This document shows positions 8,748-15,980 of a DNA stretch of 64,000 bases, piece by piece. The position numbers and the translations under genes are program-made. The DNA is from Planctomycetota bacterium (lineage in GTDB: Bacteria > Planctomycetota > UBA8108 > UBA1146 > JAJFFE01), in NCBI GenBank assembly GCA_021776775.1, contig JAJFFE010000261.1:1-64000 (forward strand). Reading direction: 5' to 3'. The notes beneath the pieces were generated by a model, which was not told where the DNA came from, did not search any database, and was given only the letters and a program-made list of their open reading frames with translations. Positions within the stretch are counted from its first letter, which is position 1. Every line of letters begins with the position of its first letter.

Positions 8748-9605
8748 ATGGCGGCGTGTGTGATCGTGGTGTTCTTGGCCACGTTCTCAATGTTCGGCTA
8801 TGTCTCGAGTCGATTCGCCGGATCCGGGTTCCGCGCTGACGCACCGTGGAGTTTGGTCGACGGGGCTATGCCGTTCGTGCTGTGGATCTTTGTCGAGTTG
8901 GTCGGAGTGACCGCGATCGTTACCGTGTTGACCGTCGGTTGGGTGAGCTTTGTCGACATCGTTCCGCCTCTGCTGCGACACTCGCTGCGGGATCCGGCTC
9001 CGTTTCTCGCCTCCGTGCAGACCATATTGCTGATCTCCTACGGCGGCGCGGTTCGGTTGTTGTGCGTCGCGTTCTCTATCCAACAGTTGAAACTTCTCAG
9101 GGGCAGCGAAGCGAGTACTTGGGGTTTGTCCAAGGCCGGCATCGCACCCGGTGCTATGGCGGGACTGTTTGCTCTGGTCGCCTTGGTTCCCGGATGGATC
9201 GCGATGACGTTGTGCTGGGGCGCGCTTCTAGAAGCCGTAGGCAACCCGGCGCCGCAGGAGGTCGTGCAAACGCTCCAGAGCGCCATCGTCTCCGGCGACT
9301 GGATCACGATCTCTATTCTCTCCGTGACCGCCGTCGTCATTGCGCCCCTCTTCGAAGAGGTTCTCTTCCGAGGCATTCTCCTTCGTGCGCTGATCGGCGG
9401 CGGGCTGCCCACGGCAGCTGCGGTCGTGTCGTCGGCCGCTCTGTTTGCCTTGATCCACGCCAGCGTCTCGGCGTTCGTTCCGCTGTTCCTTCTCGGTTGC
9501 GTGCTGGGTGTCTTGTTCCTGCGCACCGCGAACCTCTGGGCGTCGATATTCTTGCACGCCTCGTTCAACGCTTCGTCGATCGTGGTGATGGCGCTATTCA
9601 GCTAA
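8748..9605 (+). CDS. CPBP-family intramembrane metalloprotease
   Basis: A polytopic protein of 285 residues with about seven hydrophobic segments. The CPBP (Abi/CAAX protease-like) motifs are all present: EEVLFR (Glu203, Glu204, Arg208), FALIH (His237) and HASFN (His270, Asn274), matching the glutamates and histidines that form the glutamate-intramembrane-protease active site. Members cleave or modify membrane-bound peptides and some give immunity to bacteriocins; the substrate here is unknown. The ATG at 8748 may be too late. The frame is open back to 8664, and a CTG at 8667, placed after GGCGAG, would add a first amphipathic/TM segment (DNYAARLLEFVYSLTTDG). It follows thiG closely and precedes the HTH regulator. 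Confidence 0.82.
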   Translation: MAACVIVVFLATFSMFGYVSSRFAGSGFRADAPWSLVDGAMPFVLWIFVELVGVTAIVTVLTVGWVSFVDIVPPLLRHSLRDPAPFLASVQTILLISYGGAVRLLCVAFSIQQLKLLRGSEASTWGLSKAGIAPGAMAGLFALVALVPGWIAMTLCWGALLEAVGNPAPQEVVQTLQSAIVSGDWITISILSVTAVVIAPLFEEVLFRGILLRALIGGGLPTAAAVVSSAALFALIHASVSAFVPLFLLGCVLGVLFLRTANLWASIFLHASFNASSIVVMALFS

Positions 9606-9650
9606 CGACCGGGTACAATGCCAGTGACGCAGTGGGAGGCGTTTGTTCGC

Positions 9651-10652
9651 ATGCTCGACATCGGCCAGCAAATCAAGAAGCTCCGCGAAGAGCGACGTAT
9701 TACTGGTAAGGACCTCGCGGTTCAGATCGGGCTGTCGCAGTCGCAAATGTCGCGTCTGGAACAGGGGCAACGACGGATCGACACTGAGATCTTGGCCAAG
9801 ATCGCCAGTGCGCTCGACGTCTCACCTGCTCAGTTCTTTGGCGACGCCGACGAAGATCCCAGCGAGGCGTTGTCGACCCGTCGCGAAAAGGAATTGGCGC
9901 TCTCGCAGCTTCACATGGAACTCGGGAAACTGATTCGCTCAGAGCGGCGTCGACGACATTTGACGATGGATGATCTCGCACGTCGAACCGGGCATACCCG
10001 GGCGTATGTGGCTGCCGTCGAAGAGGGGCGTCGCAACGGGCTCGAGGGTGAGTTCCTGCGCAAAGCGCTCAAACTGCTCGCAATCGACCCGTTTTCGGTG
10101 ATCGAGATCGAAGAGCACATCATTCGAGATCTCAAGACTCGGGTTCATCACCTCGACCAATCGATCGTGGCCACGGGTGGCACTGCGCCGGCGAGTCCGG
10201 CTGCGCTGCTTGCCGGCGATCCCCAGACCGATCGCACCACCGAGCGGTTTGTCGGCACTCCGATCCTGGTCGGGGACGAGTCGGTGTACCCGGCGGAATT
10301 CGACGAACACGGTTATCCGGTGGCGGCTGTGGAAGGGTTCTTGAACATTCCGGAGCTTGCCGGTCGACCGACCTTCGCGGTGCGTGTCCAAGGCGATTCC
10401 ATGGAGTCGCACGGTCGACCATCCTTCGACGAAGGTGACGTGGTTGTTTTCGCGACGGATCGCAGCGCTCGCAGCGGCGAATTGGCGTTCGTTCGCTACG
10501 GCGACGACCAGACCGATTTTCGAATGCTCTACCACGACGACGATCAAGTCCTGCGCTTGCAACCGTTGCGCAGTCAGGTAGCGCCGACGCTCTTAGATTT
10601 GGATGCGATCAAGAGCGCATGGCCGCTGGTGGCGACCGTCACGACTCGCTAG
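9651..10652 (+). CDS. Transcriptional regulator with two XRE-type HTH domains and an S24-like C-terminal domain
   Basis: A 333-residue protein. HTH 1 (about residues 5-60) reads IKKLREERRITGKDLAVQIG, then LSQSQMSRLEQGQ. A second, more divergent HTH (about 90-150) holds RSERRRRHLTMDDLARRTGH. The C-terminus (about 220-333) is S24/LexA-like, with RVQGDSMES containing the expected nucleophile Ser250 and FDEGDVVVF. The partner lysine is not evident: the strand reads DDQTDFRMLY where LexA-type proteins have a VKRL-like strand. It may therefore be a non-cleaving, ligand-sensing version. ATG 9651 (MLDIGQQIKKLREE) follows GGAGG by 11 bases; an in-frame ATG at 9618 is possible. It ends at a strong terminator. 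Confidence 0.82.
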   Translation: MLDIGQQIKKLREERRITGKDLAVQIGLSQSQMSRLEQGQRRIDTEILAKIASALDVSPAQFFGDADEDPSEALSTRREKELALSQLHMELGKLIRSERRRRHLTMDDLARRTGHTRAYVAAVEEGRRNGLEGEFLRKALKLLAIDPFSVIEIEEHIIRDLKTRVHHLDQSIVATGGTAPASPAALLAGDPQTDRTTERFVGTPILVGDESVYPAEFDEHGYPVAAVEGFLNIPELAGRPTFAVRVQGDSMESHGRPSFDEGDVVVFATDRSARSGELAFVRYGDDQTDFRMLYHDDDQVLRLQPLRSQVAPTLLDLDAIKSAWPLVATVTTR

Positions 10653-10680
10653 TTTCGTCTCGCGAAGAAGAAGAGTAGGC

Positions 10681-10717
10681 ACGAAAAAAGGCTTCCCGGA
10701 TCGGGAAGCCTTTTTCG
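10681..10717. terminator. Strong bidirectional intrinsic terminator
   Basis: The stem ACGAAAAA..GGCTTCCCG pairs with CGGGAAGCCTTTTTCGT around a GAT loop, giving 12 GC-containing pairs flanked by A and T runs. It lies in the 100-base gap between two convergent genes and works on paper in both directions. Confidence 0.9.
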
Positions 10718-10752
10718 TATCGGCCCGGCCTCAAAGAGGTCGGCTGCCGCTT

Positions 10753-12342
10753 CTATCCGCCTTCTTGACGTTCGAATCGGTAGTAGACCTCTAGGGTCAT
10801 GGCGCCGATCGCGGTCGAGTAAACACGGCCACCGGCCGCTCCCCACTCACCGATCGGATCCCAGCTACCGTCTTTGTCGGTACCCATGACTTGACTCGGG
10901 AGTAGCGCCTCTTGCATGGCGTCGTTCCACTCTCTCCACTTGGGTCCACCGAACTGGAACATCGCGTAGCTACCGTAGTACCAGTAGTAGATGTTGATGG
11001 TCGAGAGTCGCTTGTCGCGACGTTCCGCCCAGCGCGGCGGCTCCTTCATGAGGATGCCCACGCCGTTCTTGATCGCGTCGGACTTTCGGCTTTCGCCGGC
11101 GAACAGGCGACAGAGGACGGCTACCGCCGACATGCATGAAAGGCGTTTCGAGAAGGGGTAGGGATCGGGGTGGATCTTCTGCAAGCGTGAGCCTTCGTCG
11201 CCCGGCGCTTCGTATCCCGTGATCCCCGTCAACTTCGAAGTCGACCGATCGAACCAGTTGATCGCCCACTCGAAGTGAGGCTTGTACTCTTCGGGTTGAA
11301 TCTCTTTGAGCAGCCGCATGTCGGAGCACGCTTTTGCGGTCTTGAGCGCGAGCACCATCCAGCCGGTGACCGACGTATCGTTCAGGCCACCCTTATACTC
11401 GTACTTCCAACCGAAGTTGTCGTTCTGCGACTTCATGCAGTACTTTGTCGCGTCCTGCACCGAGCGCGCGAGTTTGAACTTGTCGCGCGAGATGAACAGC
11501 AACTCTGCCATGGCCATGGTCGCAATGGAGTGGTTGTAGATCCACTCTTCTTTGTCGGTGTGGCCGAACACGCCGTTCTTCGACGGGTCGGACGCGTCGC
11601 GACTTTGCTGCTTGAGCATCCAGTTCATGGCTTTGCGCATCACGATACGGAACTCTTTGAACTCCCCGTCTTTGTGCGTATGGCCGAAACCGAGGTATGC
11701 GAGCATCGCGAGTCCGGTAACGCCGACATCGAAGCCGTCGAAGCCTTGGATATCACCGTCGTAGATGTTCGCGTCTTTGCAGTTGCCCTTGAAGAACTCT
11801 TTGCTCGACCAGTGGCCGTCCGGGTGTTGGTGACGCTCGAGCCACTTCAACGCCGCGAGGACCGCCTGCTCGGTACCTTCGCTCCCGCCTTCGCGAGTCA
11901 GCGAACCTTTACCCGAGCGGTTTCCGTACGCACCCGCGAAGCCACCACCGGTACCGAACGAATCGTTGACCGAGTCTCGCATGAGATTCTTGTTGGTCAT
12001 GTTGTTCATGTCGGTGCCCTTGGGCTTCGACGGCGTGACGACATCAGGTTTCAGCTTGAGGATTGGCTTCTTCTTGATGTCGTCGAGAATCTTCGGGCGC
12101 CGCTTCATGGCGCGCTTCTTGGTCGGATCGTACTCTTTGGGTTTGAATTCCCGTTTGACGACGACCTTCTTCTGCTGCTGCTTGGCTACTTCGCGACTGA
12201 TCACGATCCCGCCGATGACGAGAATAACGATCAGGTGAAGGACGGCGGAGATCGCCCAATACGGGGTCTCGGTCAACCAGCCCGGTAAACGGCTTTGCGG
12301 CTCGTCGTAGCCGTCGTCCTCGTAGTATTCTTGATCACTCAT
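10753..12342 (-). CDS. Membrane-anchored prenyltransferase/squalene-oxidase-repeat (toroid) protein
   Basis: A 529-residue protein with a short acidic N-terminus, one transmembrane helix at about residues 28-48 (WAISAVLHLIVILVIGGIVI) and a Lys/Gln-rich linker. From about residue 155 there is an alpha-alpha barrel of terpene-cyclase-like repeats: LAALKWLERHQHPDGHWSS, GVTGLAMLAYLGFGH, TGWMVLALKTAK, and the QW-like DGSWDPIGEWG near the end. The catalytic DxDD of squalene-hopene cyclases is not seen. The fold is probably a binding scaffold on the outer face of the inner membrane, a form common in Planctomycetota. It is paralogous to the next gene upstream; the two lie 276 bases apart on the same strand. 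Confidence 0.78.
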   Translation of the reverse strand: MSDQEYYEDDGYDEPQSRLPGWLTETPYWAISAVLHLIVILVIGGIVISREVAKQQQKKVVVKREFKPKEYDPTKKRAMKRRPKILDDIKKKPILKLKPDVVTPSKPKGTDMNNMTNKNLMRDSVNDSFGTGGGFAGAYGNRSGKGSLTREGGSEGTEQAVLAALKWLERHQHPDGHWSSKEFFKGNCKDANIYDGDIQGFDGFDVGVTGLAMLAYLGFGHTHKDGEFKEFRIVMRKAMNWMLKQQSRDASDPSKNGVFGHTDKEEWIYNHSIATMAMAELLFISRDKFKLARSVQDATKYCMKSQNDNFGWKYEYKGGLNDTSVTGWMVLALKTAKACSDMRLLKEIQPEEYKPHFEWAINWFDRSTSKLTGITGYEAPGDEGSRLQKIHPDPYPFSKRLSCMSAVAVLCRLFAGESRKSDAIKNGVGILMKEPPRWAERRDKRLSTINIYYWYYGSYAMFQFGGPKWREWNDAMQEALLPSQVMGTDKDGSWDPIGEWGAAGGRVYSTAIGAMTLEVYYRFERQEGG

Positions 12343-12618
12343 GATTCTGTATCTTCCCGTTACAACTGTCGCTGTTGCCCGATCGCGTGTCCCCGATCGG
12401 TCGCCGGCACCGTCACCCGTCGATGGCGAGTCGTCCGCTGAGAGGTGGTTCCGATCGCAGGGAAAAATCCCTCAGCTCGACCCCGAACCCCTCACCGACT
12501 AGTACCGATCTTCCCTCACCTATGACAAAACGTCAATGGGCCACGTTGCGTATTTGGCATTTCAGATCCGGTGGCGTCCTGTTAAAGTCTTACATGCAAG
12601 TCACTTAATGGGGCCTGG

Positions 12619-14205
12619 CTACGGATTCAAGCGGCGGTATCGGTAGTACACCTCGAGCGTCATCGCCGCAATCGCCGTGGTGTAGACCCGCCCGCCGGCC
12701 GGTCCCCATTCGCCGGCCGGATCCCAGCTGCCGTCCTTCTCGGTGCCGACGATTTGGGACGGGAGGAGTGTCTCCAGCATCGCCTTGTTCCACTCGAGCC
12801 ACTTCGGCCCGCCGTACTGAAACAGGGCGTAGCTGCCGTAGTACCAGTAGTAAAAGTTGATGGTCGACTTACGTTTGCCGATCGCCTTGGCCCAGCGCGG
12901 TGGCTGCTTCATGAGAATGGCTATCCCGTCTTTGACGGCGGGGCTTCGCTTGCTCTCATCCGCGAAAAGACGGCACAGAACAGAGACCGCGGTCATGCAG
13001 GAGAGTCGCTTCGAGAAGCGATACTCTGACCCGGCCGGCGTCTGGAGGCGTGACCCTTCATCGCCAGGACCTTCGTATCCCGCGGTGCCCGACTGCTTGC
13101 CGGTCGCTCGGTCGAACCACGTGAGAGCACCGTCGATGTGTGGGCGAAAGTCCTCGGGCTGCACCCTCTTGATGTACTTCAAACTCGCGCAAACTTTGGA
13201 CGCCTTGAGGGCGAGGACCATCCAGCCGGTGACCGACGTGTCATTGCGACCGCTTCGGTAGCCGTACTTCCAGCCGTACCCTGGGTTTTGAGCGCGAAAG
13301 CAGTACTCGGTGGCGCTCTCAACCGATCGGCCGAGCTTGAACCGATCGCGCGACATGAGCAGCAGCTCGGACATGGCCATGGTTGCGATCGCGTGGTTGT
13401 AGATCCACTCTTCGCGGTCGTTGGCGCCAAAGCAGCCGTCTCGTTCGGGGTGGGAGGGATCTACGGTTTGTTGCGCCAGCATCCAATTCATCGCGCGTTT
13501 CACGACGGCTCGGTACTCCGGGTATTCTCCGTCGCGGTGCGTATGCCCGTAACCGAGAAACGCAAGCATGGCCAGTCCGGTGACGCCTACGTCGAACCCT
13601 TCGAACCCGAGTTGCTCACCTGCGTAGACGGCCGGGTTGCCGTTTCCGGTGTAGAACGCGTGGCTCGACCAGTGGCCGTCGGGGTGTTGATGGCGCATGA
13701 GCCACTGCAGCGCCTTGCGCACCGCGTCTTCGCCCCCGCCTCGATCTACGCCGGAGCCCTTGTGTCGCCCCTTGAAGGCGCCCGCCGGGGTGCCTGATAG
13801 TCCAATTGAATTGTCGAACGCGTCGAACACGCTCCGGTCGGATCTTAGATTGACGGGCGAGGGGCGCGGAGTCGTCGGCTTGACCGGTTGTACTGAAGAA
13901 ACGTACGGACTATCGAGCGGCGACGTGACGGGTATCGGAGCCGGGTTTACGGTCGGCGGCAACGGTTCGAACGGCTTCTGCCTAGTCTCCCGTTTGATGA
14001 TCGAATTGCTCGGTTTGCTCGGAGCGTCAGCCCGACTCATCACGATGCCCCCGATAACGAGCAGGGCGATGAGGTGGACGACCACGGAGACTGCCCAGTA
14101 CGGTGTTTCGGTGATCCACGCGGGGAGGCGGCCGGTTTCGCTGTCGTCGGGCTCGAGATCGATCGGGCGGGTGTCGATCGGGTTGGGCAGTGGCGCGCGG
14201 GTCAT
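12619..14205 (-). CDS. Second membrane-anchored toroid protein, paralogue of the 10753-12342 gene
   Basis: From the ATG at 14205 the product has 528 residues, almost the same as its neighbour, and the two align throughout: LPAWITETPYWA against LPGWLTETPYWA, one TM helix, a Pro-rich linker in place of the Lys-rich one, then ALQWLMRHQHPDGHWSSHAF and a closing DGSWDPAGEWGPAGGRVY. I preferred 14205 over an in-frame ATG at 14403 because the paralogue starts at the matching position; neither has a good Shine-Dalgarno, so up to 66 more residues are possible. The pair looks like a recent tandem duplication in which the linker has diverged. The function is unknown; no DxDD cyclase acid is visible. Confidence 0.75.
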   Translation of the reverse strand: MTRAPLPNPIDTRPIDLEPDDSETGRLPAWITETPYWAVSVVVHLIALLVIGGIVMSRADAPSKPSNSIIKRETRQKPFEPLPPTVNPAPIPVTSPLDSPYVSSVQPVKPTTPRPSPVNLRSDRSVFDAFDNSIGLSGTPAGAFKGRHKGSGVDRGGGEDAVRKALQWLMRHQHPDGHWSSHAFYTGNGNPAVYAGEQLGFEGFDVGVTGLAMLAFLGYGHTHRDGEYPEYRAVVKRAMNWMLAQQTVDPSHPERDGCFGANDREEWIYNHAIATMAMSELLLMSRDRFKLGRSVESATEYCFRAQNPGYGWKYGYRSGRNDTSVTGWMVLALKASKVCASLKYIKRVQPEDFRPHIDGALTWFDRATGKQSGTAGYEGPGDEGSRLQTPAGSEYRFSKRLSCMTAVSVLCRLFADESKRSPAVKDGIAILMKQPPRWAKAIGKRKSTINFYYWYYGSYALFQYGGPKWLEWNKAMLETLLPSQIVGTEKDGSWDPAGEWGPAGGRVYTTAIAAMTLEVYYRYRRLNP

Positions 14206-14565
14206 TCGCGGGGCTCGATTCGGGTCTGGGTCTCGGGTAGGCGTTCTCGTTTCGGCCAGCTCTATGTCGCCGGCGGGGAGTGAGGGGCCCGGGCGGTTCG
14301 GACAAAACCGCCCAGGCAGTGCGAATTGAGAGACAGAGGGGAACAGGGTCGAGCTCGAGACCAACTCGAGCTTCGGGTTGTGGGCGCCGTTGCTCTCGTG
14401 CATGACGATTCCGCAACGTTTACCCCGGCGCCACGCCCTCTATATGTCGACATCTTGCCAAAAAAGCAATAGTTATATTCCAAATTCGCATTATCAACTC
14501 ACCAATCATGCCATACTCGCAATTTGCGCGCGCCAACGCCAGCGTGCCCCAGAGCGCTGATCGTG

Positions 14566-14593
14566 TTGACATAAATCAATTCCATGGTAAAAA
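14566..14593 (+). promoter_or_regulatory. Sigma-70-like promoter candidate
   Basis: A perfect TTGACA at 14566-14571 and TAAAAA at 14588-14593 are separated by 16 bases in an AT-rich setting. The expected start near 14600 fits the candidate RNA that ends at the terminator near 14998. The -10 matches the consensus only partly. Confidence 0.4.
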
Positions 14594-14599
14594 GCTAAT

Positions 14600-14998
14600 T
14601 AGTCCCTAACGGGATCGATGGGTGGTCGCGCAGATTTCACTCGGTTGTGCACGTCTCTACACGCGTCGCAACCGGCGGCAGCCACTGGAATTCTGAGTGC
14701 CGAGAGTCCTTTCGGTGCTCCCGGATTCGAGCGAGCTGAGGATCCGGGGTGGAAAGCCGCCACCCGTCGATCGGATCCGATCGGCCGAGCGCAGATCGAC
14801 ATCTGGGACGTTAGCCCAGTCGTTGCATCCGCCTCTTCCTGGGCGCGAGTCCAGGAGGGTCGTGCAGGCGCAAGATCTTTAGCGCCGGAGCTCGTCGTCG
14901 GACAACCTGAGACTGGACCTCAGGTCTCCTCCTAGCGAGTTCTTCAGATTCAGGCACCTCCTTGTGAAACCGGCGGGCGCTGCCTGCCGGTTTCTTCT
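14600..14998 (+). ncRNA. Candidate structured non-coding RNA of about 400 nt
   Basis: A run of stem-loops covers this stretch: 14642-14674 (CGGTTG/CAACCG); 14694-14719 (12 pairs with wobbles, tight loop); 14740-14778 (GGATCCG/CGGATCC enclosing GGGTGG/CCACCC); 14803-14819 (CTGGG/CCCAG); 14835-14858 (CTTCCTGG/CCAGGAGG); 14867-14886 (GGCGC/GCGCC); 14905-14925 (ACCTGAG/CTCAGGT). It ends with an intrinsic terminator at 14967-14998. A TTGACA-type promoter lies just upstream. It does not match the conserved cores I know for RNase P RNA, tmRNA, SRP RNA or 6S RNA. Size, promoter, hairpin density and terminator suggest an independent RNA gene; the function is unknown. Confidence 0.35.
14967..14998 (+). 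terminator. Intrinsic terminator ending the candidate RNA
   Basis: GAAACCGGCGGGC pairs with GCCTGCCGGTTTC (one G-U) around a 3-base loop and runs directly into TTCTTT. The plus orientation is favoured by the T-rich tail. Confidence 0.7.
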
Positions 14999-15226
14999 TT
15001 GACCGGCGGCTCGCATTGAACCCGGTCGCCACCGCCTGATCTCGTCGCCGTCCTACACCGTTCGATACTCGCGAGGTCCAGCGTTGCCGGTCGCGGCCCA
15101 CCCTCAAAGGCGAAAACTCGGCACCGCTCCGCTGCGCCGTCTACCCCGAAGCCAAGATTTCTAGGACCCCAAGACTACGTTTGATAGACGTTTACGGGAG
15201 ATTCGCTAAAACCATAGTTTCGTAGT

Positions 15227-15254
15227 TTACATTTTACAAACCACAAGCTACTTT
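15227..15254 (+). promoter_or_regulatory. Weak promoter candidate for the small RNA
   Basis: TTTACA (15227-15232) and TACTTT (15249-15254) are spaced by 16 bases in a locally AT-rich segment, 17 bases before the first stem of the small RNA candidate. The -10 is a poor match, so this is only a suggestion. Confidence 0.25.
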
Positions 15255-15270
15255 ATCCGCGGTTTGACGA

Positions 15271-15356
15271 GCCGGAGAGAGTTTGGGAACGGTCAGACCA
15301 CGATCATTCGCTTTTCCCCCAAGAACACGCGGCGTACCTCTCTCCGGCTTTTTTTT
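15271..15356 (+). ncRNA. Candidate small structured RNA with intrinsic terminator
   Basis: GCCGGAGAGAG (15271-15281) pairs perfectly over 11 bases with CTCTCTCCGGC (15338-15348), and eight T residues follow. Inside, TTGGGAA pairs with TTCCCCCAA with a small bulge. The result is a closed RNA of about 86 nt built like a small regulatory RNA or a leader/attenuator. The next gene downstream is the DUF971 gene at 15672, so a 5'-leader role is also possible. It lacks the conserved SRP apical loop and I cannot place it in a known family. Confidence 0.4.
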
Positions 15357-15671
15357 CCCACCAATAAGACAACCTAAATAAAGCCTTCCAAGATGGCCTC
15401 CTTCGGGATCCGACCCAGTTCCGAAGGGGGCTCTCGCCTTTTCTAGGGGCAGCAGTCTGCCGAGCAGCTGCCTGGCGAGCCGTCAAGCGTGCGGGCACCC
15501 GTACGCGACGCAGCCTCACGGGCGCCGTCTGTGCACGCACCAGCCCACGGTCACCTTCCCGCGACTCACCCCTCACCGATTGCCGAAACAAGCCAACTTG
15601 CTACGCTTGTAGGTTGGGCGACTCCGATGTTTTGCTCGGAGTGCCTTCATCAAGGGAAAGCAGGGCTTTAG

Positions 15672-15980
15672 GTGGACCAGGCGAGTCGCCGTCCAGAATC
15701 CATCGAACTACTCGAGCCCGCGCATCTCATGATCGTCTGGGCCGACGGATTCGAGAGCATCTACACGCACCGACAACTGCGCCTCGCGTGCGAGTGCGCA
15801 CGCTGCGTCGATGAATGGACCCGGGCTCCGCTCTTGGAGCCCGCTGCGGTTGCGGAAGACGTCACCGTTGTCGGCATGCAACCAACCGGCAACTACGGCG
15901 TCGTGCTCACGTTCAGCGACGGCCATGGAACTGGGATCTACACGTTCGAGCGGTTGCGCGCGTTGGAGGCAGAGTCGTGA
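15672..15980 (+). CDS. DUF971 (gamma-butyrobetaine hydroxylase-like N-terminal domain) protein
   Basis: A 102-residue protein that is a complete DUF971/GBBH-like N-terminal domain. The core shows IVWADGFESIYTHRQLRLAC followed by ECARCVDEWT, with the Cys residues typical of the family, then PTGNYGVVLTFSDGHGTGIYTFERLR. In larger proteins this domain precedes an Fe(II)/2-oxoglutarate oxygenase; free-standing copies are common beside iron-sulfur or metal-related genes and their job is unsettled. The GTG start at 15672 follows AGGGC. Its stop overlaps the adaptor start as GTGA, so it is the first gene of the efflux operon. Confidence 0.85.
   Translation: MDQASRRPESIELLEPAHLMIVWADGFESIYTHRQLRLACECARCVDEWTRAPLLEPAAVAEDVTVVGMQPTGNYGVVLTFSDGHGTGIYTFERLRALEAES

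Larger units (their letters stand above)
14206..15671. other. Gene-free region, partly AT-rich, with two candidate structured RNAs
   Basis: This is the longest stretch without a convincing protein gene. Bases about 14440-14610 and 15150-15390 are clearly more AT-rich than the rest of the window. Two terminator-ended structured RNA candidates are listed separately. A further 10-bp hairpin pairs 15397-15406 with 15421-15430. An in-frame 105-codon ORF (14618-14935) and shorter ORFs up to 15671 have no recognisable protein features. Confidence 0.6.

Noticed and set aside
14677..14687. GCCACTGG motif resembling the cobalamin riboswitch core
   Set aside because: The other conserved boxes (B12 box, GGGAA elements) are absent and no B12-related gene follows.
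14618..14935. 105-codon ORF on the plus strand inside the RNA candidate
   Set aside because: No Shine-Dalgarno, no recognisable domain and low-complexity composition; the overlapping chain of hairpins and terminator explain the region better.
15489..15671. 60-codon ORF ending at the DUF971 start
   Set aside because: Pro/Ala-rich composition and no Shine-Dalgarno; the CxxC pair near its end is probably chance.
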